Position numbers and translations under genes: made by a program. Below are positions 45,616 to 52,796 of a stretch of DNA of 64,000 nucleotides, piece after piece (the stretch's first letter is position 1; every line of letters starts with the position of its first letter). A model generated the notes under the pieces. That model was given only the letters and a program-made list of their open reading frames with translations. It ran no database searches and was not told where the DNA came from. The stretch spans positions 1,901,448 through 1,965,447 of the forward strand of contig CP054182.1 in NCBI GenBank assembly GCA_015709675.1, read 5' to 3'. The stretch is from Ignavibacteriales bacterium. GTDB taxonomy: Bacteria > Bacteroidota > Ignavibacteria > Ignavibacteriales > Ignavibacteriaceae.

Positions 45616-46770
45616 GTGAAAATAGGTGTTCCGGTTGAACAATTTACGGGGGAAAACAGGGTGGCACTGGTCCCTGACGTTGTTAAAAAACTGGTGAAGG
45701 ATGGTTTTTCCGTCCTTATCGAAAAAGGCGCCGGGGATCGTGCCTTCTACTCAGATTCAGACTATGTCGCAGCAGGAGCAAAGATTGCTCCCACTGCTGA
45801 AGAATTATACAGTTCATCAAATATTATCTTCAAAGTCCGTCAGCCTCTGACCCAGGCAGAAGGAAAAGATGAGGTATCTCTCCTGAAAAAGGATACGCTC
45901 CTTGTTAGTTTCCTTCAGCCGATGCAGAATACTGCCCTCATGCAGGAATTGGCCGCACGCGGGATAAACGCTATCTCTATGGATTTTATTCCACGTACCA
46001 CCAAGGCTCAGCGGATGGATGCACTCAGTTCGCAGAATAACCTCGCCGGCTATAAAGCCGCTCTGACTGCTGCCAATCATTACGGAAGAATTTTTCCGAT
46101 GCTTATGACCGCGGCTGCGACCATTACCGCGGCAAAGGTTCTGGTAATCGGAGCAGGCGTGGCAGGGCTGCAGGCACTCGGAACCGCACGCCGGCTTGGC
46201 GCTGTGGTTGAAGTGACAGACGTCCGTACTGCAGTGAAGGAGGAGGTACATTCTCTGGGAGGTAAGTTTATTGATATCCTCCCGGGCGCGAATTTACAGG
46301 ATGAGCGCGGTTATGCACGGGAAGCCACACCGGAAGAACTGCAGATGCAGAAGGAAGCTCTTTTGCGGCATGTAAAAGGGAACGATATTATCATTTCAAC
46401 CGCTGTGGTTCCAGGAAGAAAAGCGCCTGAGATCATTACGGAGGAGATGGTGAAAGAGATGAAAAACGGCTCCGTGATTGTTGATCTTGCTGCTGATTTC
46501 GGCGGAAACTGCACGCTCACAAAACCATCACAGACGATCACCGCACATGGGGTAACCATTATCGGGGAATCGAACTTCCCCTCGCAAATGGCACCTCAGG
46601 CAAGTGATCTCTACGCAAAGAATATATACGCACTCATTGAGTATATGAAAGGCAAACAGGAAACACTCACTGTTAACACGGAAGATGAAATCGTAAAAGA
46701 GTCCCTCATCACCTGGCAGGGCAGTGTATTCAACAGCCGTGTACTCAGTCTTATTTCAAAGAATGGTTAA
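45616..46770 (+). CDS. pntAA: NAD(P) transhydrogenase subunit alpha part 1
   Basis: 384 residues, the NAD(H)-binding domain I of proton-translocating transhydrogenase. N-terminus KIGVPVEQFTGENRVALVPDVV, FIPRTTKAQRMDALSSQNNLAGYKA, nucleotide fold VLVIGAGVAGLQALGTARRLGAVVEVTDVR. I choose the GTG at 45616, preceded by GGAAGA, because family proteins start at (M)KIGVP; the longer frame from 45547 begins inside an AT-rich repeat. The alpha subunit is split into AA and AB, as in Rhodospirillum-type enzymes. Followed 3 bp later by pntAB. Confidence 0.94.
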   Translation: MKIGVPVEQFTGENRVALVPDVVKKLVKDGFSVLIEKGAGDRAFYSDSDYVAAGAKIAPTAEELYSSSNIIFKVRQPLTQAEGKDEVSLLKKDTLLVSFLQPMQNTALMQELAARGINAISMDFIPRTTKAQRMDALSSQNNLAGYKAALTAANHYGRIFPMLMTAAATITAAKVLVIGAGVAGLQALGTARRLGAVVEVTDVRTAVKEEVHSLGGKFIDILPGANLQDERGYAREATPEELQMQKEALLRHVKGNDIIISTAVVPGRKAPEIITEEMVKEMKNGSVIVDLAADFGGNCTLTKPSQTITAHGVTIIGESNFPSQMAPQASDLYAKNIYALIEYMKGKQETLTVNTEDEIVKESLITWQGSVFNSRVLSLISKNG

Positions 46771-46773
46771 GAT

Positions 46774-47067
46774 ATGGATTCATTTACCTTTTTAATGTTT
46801 ATTTATGTGTTTGTGCTGGCGATCTTTACCGGTTTCGAACTCATCACTAAAGTACCGCCAAACCTTCACACACCGCTGATGTCCGGCTCCAATGCTATCT
46901 CAGGCATCACCATTGTTGGAGCGCTTATTGCTTCAGGGCTGGAGGATAATCAGGCAGCGCAGATTCTTGGTATGGTTGCTCTCATCTTCGCCACGACAAA
47001 CGTGGTGGGAGGGTATCTGGTTACAGACAGAATGCTGAAGATGTTTAAGAAGAAGGAGAAGAAATGA
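46774..47067 (+). CDS. pntAB: NAD(P) transhydrogenase subunit alpha part 2
   Basis: 97 residues with three to four membrane helices: FTGFELITKVPPNLHTPLMSGSNAISGITIVGAL, which is the conserved domain II alpha core, and a Lys-rich C-terminus. Membrane part of the proton channel. Overlaps pntB by 4 bp (ATGA). Confidence 0.95.
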   Translation: MDSFTFLMFIYVFVLAIFTGFELITKVPPNLHTPLMSGSNAISGITIVGALIASGLEDNQAAQILGMVALIFATTNVVGGYLVTDRMLKMFKKKEKK

Positions 47068-48455
47068 ATACTCCTCTCTTAATAAATATTGTCTACCTTA
47101 TATCATCTGTGCTGTTTATATACGGCATCAAGAAACTCGGTTCACCCAAAACAGCACGGCAGGGCAACTTTCTTTCCGCGCTCGGAATGCTGCTTGCGGT
47201 TGCTTTTACTCTGCTTGATAAGCATATTTTCTCGTTTGAATATATCCTTGCAGGTCTTCTGATCGGTTCGGCAATAGGTGTTATTTTTGCCACAAAAGTG
47301 GAAATGACCGCTATGCCGCAGATGGTAGGTCTGCTGAACGGCTTTGGCGGCGCTGCTTCAGCGCTGGTTGGTCTTGCTGAGTATCTTAAGTTTGATGCCA
47401 TCCCCGGTGATATATCAGCAAAAATCGCCATTACAATCGGCCTCTCAATCTTTATCGGTGCTGTTACCTTTACCGGTTCTCTTGTTGCTTACGGTAAACT
47501 GCAGGGCATTGTATCAGGTAACTCTGTGCAGTATCCCATGCAGCATCCCATTAACGGGCTGCTGATTGTGGGTGTGCTGGTAAGTATGATTTTTATGGTG
47601 CTTTATCCTCATGATAACACCTATGTCTGGCTGATACTTAATATATCTTTGATACTTGGAATTCTGCTGGTTATCCCGATAGGAGGCGCTGATATGCCTG
47701 TGGCTATATCACTGCTGAACTCCTATTCCGGACTGGCAGGCGCTGCTACAGGTTTTGTACTTGATAACAATATGCTAATCATTGCCGGTGCGCTGGTAGG
47801 GGCATCCGGTATCATCCTCACCAATATCATGTGCAAAGCGATGAACCGCTCGCTCATGAGCGTGGTGCTGGGCGGATTTGGCGCAACTTCATCAGGCCCC
47901 TCAAATGTTGCGAAAAAAGACGTGACGGTTAAATCGGTTGATTCCGAAGAAGCAGCTATGATCTTTGATTCAGCTTCATCGGTCATTATCGTTCCGGGAT
48001 ACGGAATGGCCGTTGCACAGGCACAGCATGCGGTAAAAGATCTGATGGATATACTCACGAAAAAAGGAATCACCGTCCGCTTCGCCATTCACCCGGTTGC
48101 AGGAAGAATGCCGGGACACATGAATATCCTTCTTGCGGAGTCTAATATTCCGTATGAGTATATGCTCGCGCTTGAAGATATAAACGAAGATTTCAGAAAT
48201 ACCGATGTCTCTCTGGTTATCGGGGCTAATGATGTGGTGAACCCGGCCGCCAGGCATGATACTTCTTCGCCGGTGTACGGTATGCCTATTCTGAATGTGG
48301 ATTACGGCAAAACCACCATCATTATTAAGCGGTCTATGGCAGCAGGTTATGCCGGTATTGATAATGAGCTCTTTTATCTGCCGAATTCACTCATGTATTT
48401 CGGAGATGCCAAGGAAGCAGTTACAAAGCTTAATAACGCGCTTAAAGCATTATAA
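47064..48455 (+). CDS. pntB: NAD(P) transhydrogenase subunit beta
   Basis: 463 residues: about nine membrane helices (domain II) with MVGLLNGFGGAASALVG and GADMPVAISLLNSYSGLAGAATG, then the NADP(H)-binding domain III from about residue 290 with VIIVPGYGMAVAQAQHAV, RFAIHPVAGRMPGHMNILLAE and VIGANDVVNPAA. Couples hydride transfer between NADH and NADP to proton translocation, supplying NADPH. Confidence 0.96.
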   Translation: MNTPLLINIVYLISSVLFIYGIKKLGSPKTARQGNFLSALGMLLAVAFTLLDKHIFSFEYILAGLLIGSAIGVIFATKVEMTAMPQMVGLLNGFGGAASALVGLAEYLKFDAIPGDISAKIAITIGLSIFIGAVTFTGSLVAYGKLQGIVSGNSVQYPMQHPINGLLIVGVLVSMIFMVLYPHDNTYVWLILNISLILGILLVIPIGGADMPVAISLLNSYSGLAGAATGFVLDNNMLIIAGALVGASGIILTNIMCKAMNRSLMSVVLGGFGATSSGPSNVAKKDVTVKSVDSEEAAMIFDSASSVIIVPGYGMAVAQAQHAVKDLMDILTKKGITVRFAIHPVAGRMPGHMNILLAESNIPYEYMLALEDINEDFRNTDVSLVIGANDVVNPAARHDTSSPVYGMPILNVDYGKTTIIIKRSMAAGYAGIDNELFYLPNSLMYFGDAKEAVTKLNNALKAL

Positions 48456-48464
48456 TTGATTATC

Positions 48465-49181
48465 ATGCTGCCGGATTTCCGTTATATATTCTTCTGCATG
48501 ATCTTCTTTTTAGGGGAGATTACTGCCCAGGAAGAACCTAAGGATAAACCCTTCTGGGTTCTTGAAAACGGCATTATTCTCTTTTTTGACGTTAACGGAT
48601 ACGAAACTGATTCCTATACCTGCGGCGAGGCGTCCGTTTCAGAACTGGATCTGAATTCTGACGGATATGAGGAACTGATCGTAACACAGAAACGGAGAAT
48701 GGGCGGTAATCTTTTTTATTCGCTTGTCCTTTTTGACGGCAGCCGGGTATTCAGTTTTGTGGATTCCATCTACTCCGGGCTTGTTGAACCGGAAGTTGAT
48801 TATCATTCAGAACTGAACTCTTTTGTAATCATCAGCGGCAACCCGGCTATGGACAGCATTTTTCTTTCTAAAGGCGGGCGGGGGAGTTATAACCCTGTCC
48901 GCTATTTTGTCTACGACGGAGAGGGCATTCCTGATGTCAGTACAGATCTCTATGAGGATTACTCCCGCACTAATGAGATGCTGATAGAGATGCTCTCAGG
49001 GCAATATGGCGATGATTCGTATATTTGTGAGGCATCGGAAAAAGTCTTCGGGACGGTGCTGACCATTGTCCTGAATTTCCTTGCCTCTGAAGAGAAGGCC
49101 CTTGCACTGAAATATTTTGAAAAGTTTTACAACTGTCCCGACAAACAAATTATGATAACCAAATTACAAGAATTGAACTGA
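48465..49181 (+). CDS. Secreted protein of unknown function with one VCBS/FG-GAP-like repeat
   Basis: 238 residues from the ATG at 48465 (an in-frame TTG lies 9 nt upstream, at the pntB stop). Signal peptide FFCMIFFLGEITAQ. The motif ELDLNSDGYEELIVTQKRR has the DxDxDG calcium-loop pattern of FG-GAP/VCBS propeller repeats, but only one clear repeat is visible. The C-terminal half is acidic and helical (ASEEKALALKYFEKFYNC). No family recognised. It is 9 bp downstream of pntB and 12 bp upstream of the next gene, so probably co-transcribed. Confidence 0.7.
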   Translation: MLPDFRYIFFCMIFFLGEITAQEEPKDKPFWVLENGIILFFDVNGYETDSYTCGEASVSELDLNSDGYEELIVTQKRRMGGNLFYSLVLFDGSRVFSFVDSIYSGLVEPEVDYHSELNSFVIISGNPAMDSIFLSKGGRGSYNPVRYFVYDGEGIPDVSTDLYEDYSRTNEMLIEMLSGQYGDDSYICEASEKVFGTVLTIVLNFLASEEKALALKYFEKFYNCPDKQIMITKLQELN

Positions 49182-49193
49182 GGAGCTGTATTT

Positions 49194-49433
49194 ATGCAAA
49201 TGGACTGGACCAGTTATATCGGAAAAGTACTCAACATTACCATGCACGAAAATTACGGCATAGTGATGGAGCCGAAATCCAATACTCCCATTTATGAAAT
49301 CGTTTTTAAAAGCGGTCAGCTGGTAGGTGCTTTTTCTGAAGGCCTGCTGCTTGAGACCACACGGGAAAATGAAACCGTAAGAATTTTCATTCCACACAAC
49401 GCCATTAAGTGCGTGGAAATTTTCGGTCTATAA
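49194..49433 (+). CDS. Small cytoplasmic protein, unknown
   Basis: 79 residues, no signal peptide or membrane helix, predicted small beta-barrel-like alternation (IGKVLNITMHENYGIVMEP, PIYEIVFKSGQLVGAFSEG, VRIFIPHNAIKCVEIFG). The pattern, ending in a strand where the phrase 'IPHNAIKCVEIF' is reminiscent of Hfq/Sm-like or RNA-binding small proteins, is only suggestive. Good Shine-Dalgarno (GAGGAG) upstream and 4-bp spacing to the next gene argue that it is real. Confidence 0.7.
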   Translation: MQMDWTSYIGKVLNITMHENYGIVMEPKSNTPIYEIVFKSGQLVGAFSEGLLLETTRENETVRIFIPHNAIKCVEIFGL

Positions 49434-49437
49434 CCAT

Positions 49438-50445
49438 ATGGCTGAAAAACTGAAAGTCGGTGTTATGGGAACCGGACACCTCGGCTCCCTTCATGCAAAA
49501 ATGTTTGCATCAATGGAAATTGCCACTCTCGCGGGTATATATGACGCAAATGCTGACCGCGCTTCGCAGATTGCAGCGGAATACGGCTGCAGGGCCTGCT
49601 CCACTCCGGATGAGCTTTTTACCCTCTGCGATGCAATCTCGATAGCCACTCCGACCACAACTCATTTTGAAACAGCCTCTCTCTGCCTGAAAGCCGGTAA
49701 GGATATTTTTATCGAAAAACCGATAACTTCAGAGATTGCTGAAGCCGAAGAACTGGTCGCTCTTGCGGCAAAACTGAATAAAATTCTTCAGGTTGGTCAT
49801 ATTGAACGTTTTAACCCGGCGCTTTTGTCGCTGGAAAAGTATCTGCTCAATCCTCTGTTCATCCAGACTGACCGACTCGCTCAGTTTAATCCGCGCGGTA
49901 CTGATGTGAATGTGGTGCTCGATCTGATGATTCATGATATTGATATCATCCTCAGTCTTGTTAAAAGCCCGGTGGCCAGGGTTGAAGCAAGCGGAGTGGG
50001 TGTGGTCTCCGACCTGATTGATATCGCGAACGCCCGCATTGAGTTTGAAAACGGCGCTGTGGCTAATGTAACTGCAAGCCGTATTTCACAAAAGAAGATG
50101 CGGAAGATGCGCATCTTTCAGAAGGATAACTATATATCACTGGATTTCACCACAGGAAACTCGGAAGTTTTCCGCATTACTGATGCTGAGGAAAAGATCG
50201 CAACAGGATATATCAGCTTTGGAGAAATAGGCGCGGGTGAAAAGAAAAAGAAAGTGATATACGAACAGCCGGAAGCCCGTGAAGTAAATGCTTTGAAATA
50301 TGAACTTGAGCTGTTTGTCCGCTCGGTACAAACCCGGACCCGCCCGGTGGTCTCCGGCGAGGACGGACTCCGTGCTCTGCAGGTTGCCGCACTTATTAAT
50401 GAAAAAATTACCGAGTCACTTAATAAAATCAGGATGTCGCAATGA
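49438..50445 (+). CDS. Gfo/Idh/MocA-family oxidoreductase
   Basis: 335 residues. Rossmann dinucleotide motif VGVMGTGHLGSLHAKMF, then the family EKPIT motif (DIFIEKPITSEIAEAEEL) with the conserved lysine, and the QVGHIERFNPALLSLEKYL segment. Gfo/Idh/MocA enzymes oxidise or reduce sugars with NAD(P). The GHIERFNPA phrase is shared with UDP-GlcNAc 3-dehydrogenases (GnnA, making diamino lipid A) and WlbA-like enzymes, so a nucleotide-sugar role in LPS is possible; no GnnB-type aminotransferase is adjacent. Overlaps the next gene by 4 bp. Confidence 0.85.
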   Translation: MAEKLKVGVMGTGHLGSLHAKMFASMEIATLAGIYDANADRASQIAAEYGCRACSTPDELFTLCDAISIATPTTTHFETASLCLKAGKDIFIEKPITSEIAEAEELVALAAKLNKILQVGHIERFNPALLSLEKYLLNPLFIQTDRLAQFNPRGTDVNVVLDLMIHDIDIILSLVKSPVARVEASGVGVVSDLIDIANARIEFENGAVANVTASRISQKKMRKMRIFQKDNYISLDFTTGNSEVFRITDAEEKIATGYISFGEIGAGEKKKKVIYEQPEAREVNALKYELELFVRSVQTRTRPVVSGEDGLRALQVAALINEKITESLNKIRMSQ

Positions 50446-51071
50446 CAAGAAATCAGGTGGTGTATTCGTTTATTCTGCTTTTTATATCAGTCTCGGCGCT
50501 TCTGCTCCAATCCTGCTCGGTATATAAAACCCTTGCCAATATAGGACGTCTGCAGTATAAACTGAACGGTGCAGGGAACATTACTGTGGCAGGAATATCA
50601 CTTTCAGGAAAGAACAGTGTATCAGATTTTAACGCCCGTGATATCCTCAGTTTCACCTCAGCGGTGGCGAAGGGAAATCTTCCCATCTCTTTCATCCTGA
50701 ATGTTGATGCAAAAAACCCGAATACCGGAAGCGGCGGTTTCCCGCGTACTAATGCTTCGATTGAGGAGTTTCCTTTCCGGCTCGTGATTAATGGAACTGA
50801 AGTTTTACAGGGTGATATTGCAAGCTCGTTTACCGTTCCTGGTACCGGCGAAACCTCAGTTATTCCGCTGAGTATTTCATTTGATCTGGTTCAGACGTTC
50901 AAGAGCAAGAGTTATGAGTCACTTCTGAATATAGCGCTTTCACTCGCGGGAATCGGCTCAGGCAACTCTTCGGTTGAACTTTTTGCACAGCCCACTATCA
51001 GAACAGAATTCGGATCAATGACTGCACCTAACGAAATCCGCATCATTGACACACAGTTCTCAGACAGATAA
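50442..51071 (+). CDS. LEA type 2/WHy-domain lipoprotein
   Basis: 209 residues. Lipoprotein signal with Cys in LLLQSCSVYK. The mature part has the LEA-14/WHy beta-sandwich pattern: PISFILNVDAKNPNTGSGGFPRTNASIEEFPFRLVINGTEVLQGDIASSFTVPGTGETSVIPLSI, where a conserved NPN and a 'VPG' turn are characteristic. Family members are of uncertain envelope or stress function. Translationally coupled to the oxidoreductase. Confidence 0.8.
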   Translation: MTRNQVVYSFILLFISVSALLLQSCSVYKTLANIGRLQYKLNGAGNITVAGISLSGKNSVSDFNARDILSFTSAVAKGNLPISFILNVDAKNPNTGSGGFPRTNASIEEFPFRLVINGTEVLQGDIASSFTVPGTGETSVIPLSISFDLVQTFKSKSYESLLNIALSLAGIGSGNSSVELFAQPTIRTEFGSMTAPNEIRIIDTQFSDR

Positions 51072-51129
51072 TTTTCAGTGTACAATGTTTAATGATCAAT
51101 GTACAATTAGTAATTTACACTCTCAAGTA

Positions 51130-51159
51130 ATTCATAACTCATACTTCATAATTCATAAT
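51130..51159. repeat. AT-rich short-period repeat (TTCATAACTCATACTTC type)
   Basis: ATTCATAACTCATACTTCAT then AATTCATAATT, directly upstream of the ROK kinase start. A second short-period motif (TGTACAATGTTTAATGATCA) lies just before it. Confidence 0.65.
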
Positions 51160-51167
51160 TGTTTGAT

Positions 51168-52133
51168 ATGGCGACGAAAGAAACAGCAGCAGTAGGCGTA
51201 GATTTAGGCGGTACATCAGTTAAAGTTGGACTGGTTGACAGTAAAGGAAAGATTGTCAGAAAAGCGGTCCTTGATACCTTTGCGGAGGAGGGTCCTGACA
51301 GAGTTGTTAAACAGATTAAGAAATGTATATATGAGGTTCTGAAGCCGGGGGGATATAAGATTAAAGGCATAGGCATCGGAGCCCCCGGTGTGGTACAGCT
51401 GAAAGACGGTACCGTTGAGAATCCGCCGAACTTTCCCGGATGGACAAAGGTGAAACTCGGAAAAAAAATAACCGAGGAATTCAAGCATGCTGCTTTTGTG
51501 GATAATGATGCAAACGCTGCCGCAATCGGTGAACTTATCTTTGGTGCCGGTAAAAAATTTGATTCATTTATTATGATCACTCTCGGCACCGGAGTCGGCG
51601 GCGGTATTGTGCTTGATAAAAAGCTATTCCGCGGAAGCCATGGCTTTGCCGGAGAGATAGGCCATGGTTCCATTGATTATGCCGGACCACAATGCAAGTG
51701 CGGCTCTTACGGATGTATTGAAACCTATGCTGGAAATAATTACCTTACTGCAAGAGTTAAAGATGCTCTGTTGCAGCGTGAGGATAGTCTTATCACCCGC
51801 ATCATGCGTGAAGAACAGATTCCCCTGACTCCCAAACTTATTTCCCGCGCAATGGAAGCCGGTGATGAGTTCGCGATTAGTGTTGTGGATGATCTTGGCA
51901 GAAAACTCGGCTATGCTTTTGCCAATGTTGCCAATATCCTTGATGTCTCCAATTTCGTGGTGGGCGGCGGGGTGGCCGGATTCGGAAAACGGCTCTTCAC
52001 TGCAATGGAAGACGGAATGAAAGACCGGGTGGGTAAATCACTTAAGCCGCTGTGCAAAATAGTTCCTGCTAAATTAAAAAACGAGGCGGGAATCCTTGGC
52101 GCATCTGCGTTAGTCTATTACAAGTACAACTGA
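51168..52133 (+). CDS. ROK-family sugar kinase (glucokinase-like)
   Basis: 321 residues from the ATG at 51168 (an in-frame TTG at 51159 is within the AT-rich repeat). ATP-binding GVDLGGTSVKVGLVD, the sugar-binding VDNDANAAAIGE and GTGVGGGIVLDKKL, and the ROK zinc signature QCKCGSYGCIETY. Phosphorylates glucose or an amino sugar; the lack of a helix-turn-helix makes it a kinase rather than a ROK repressor. Appears monocistronic. Confidence 0.92.
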   Translation: MATKETAAVGVDLGGTSVKVGLVDSKGKIVRKAVLDTFAEEGPDRVVKQIKKCIYEVLKPGGYKIKGIGIGAPGVVQLKDGTVENPPNFPGWTKVKLGKKITEEFKHAAFVDNDANAAAIGELIFGAGKKFDSFIMITLGTGVGGGIVLDKKLFRGSHGFAGEIGHGSIDYAGPQCKCGSYGCIETYAGNNYLTARVKDALLQREDSLITRIMREEQIPLTPKLISRAMEAGDEFAISVVDDLGRKLGYAFANVANILDVSNFVVGGGVAGFGKRLFTAMEDGMKDRVGKSLKPLCKIVPAKLKNEAGILGASALVYYKYN

Positions 52134-52172
52134 TATATATTCTTAATCTGTCAGCAGCTTAGGCAAAAGTCT

Positions 52173-52221
52173 CTCGCGCATAGACTCAAAGAGCTTTATT
52201 CGTACAGACAGATGACAATCT
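52173..52221. repeat. Dispersed intergenic repeat R1 (degenerate copy)
   Basis: CTCGCGCATAGACTCAAAGA followed by CGTACAGACAGATGACAATCT; matches the two 57-bp copies at 57981 and 58060, particularly the last 21 bases. Confidence 0.75.
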
Positions 52222-52254
52222 TTCTTTAGCTAAGCAACATATTCTTCGCACATT

Positions 52255-52299
52255 GCACGCGGATTCTAAGAATGCTTCGCAGCACGGATTTTCGCTGAT
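52255..52299. repeat. Dispersed intergenic repeat R2, copy 1
   Basis: GCACGCGGATTCTAAGAATG then CTTCGCAGCACGGATTTTCGC; about 80% like 58151-58194 and in the same position relative to R1. Confidence 0.7.
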
Positions 52300-52796
52300 C
52301 GATACTATTGCAAACTGCAGTAAAAAATATTCATCCTTCATTATGGTTTGTGCAATGGTTTGCAGTCAGCCGCATTTATAACTCTCCCATGAGTGATATA
52401 ATCTTTTTTGTTTTTATTATTCAGATTACCTGAATATGTATCAGGCAATTCGTGAACTCAGATTCGCGAACCTGAATTTATCAGTGTGGAAAGTCTGGCT
52501 GCGATTGGAGGGTAAACACCGGGCGGAAAGCTTTGGTTTTTTCAGACACACGATTGCTGTGATTTTTTTCTTACCGGCTGCCTCATGGTGTATCCGTCTG
52601 GTGACAGAGAGCATACGCATAATCTCATCCCTGCCAGTCTCACGGCAGATATGCAAATTCACACTTCCTCCCTCGTGATTCCTTTCGTAAATTGCACGTA
52701 CAAATGAAGAAAATCTCAGAAAAAAGCACGAAATCCTCATTTTTTACCGGAAAGTGGCCGGTAATGAGTATCATTTTTGCCTGCGGAAAAAACTCT

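Larger units (their letters stand above)
52134..52796. other. Repeat-bearing intergenic region, no gene seen
   Basis: About 660 bp before the lptD signal peptide. The left half carries a pair of repeat elements shared with 57.98-58.19 kb: 52173-52221 and 52255-52299. The right half contains open frames on both strands (80 and 99 codons) with no recognisable protein pattern. Confidence 0.6.

Noticed and set aside
52436-52740. 80-codon plus-strand and 99-codon minus-strand ORFs before lptD
   Set aside because: They overlap each other in opposite frames, and neither has RBS, family pattern or sensible start; no basis to prefer one.
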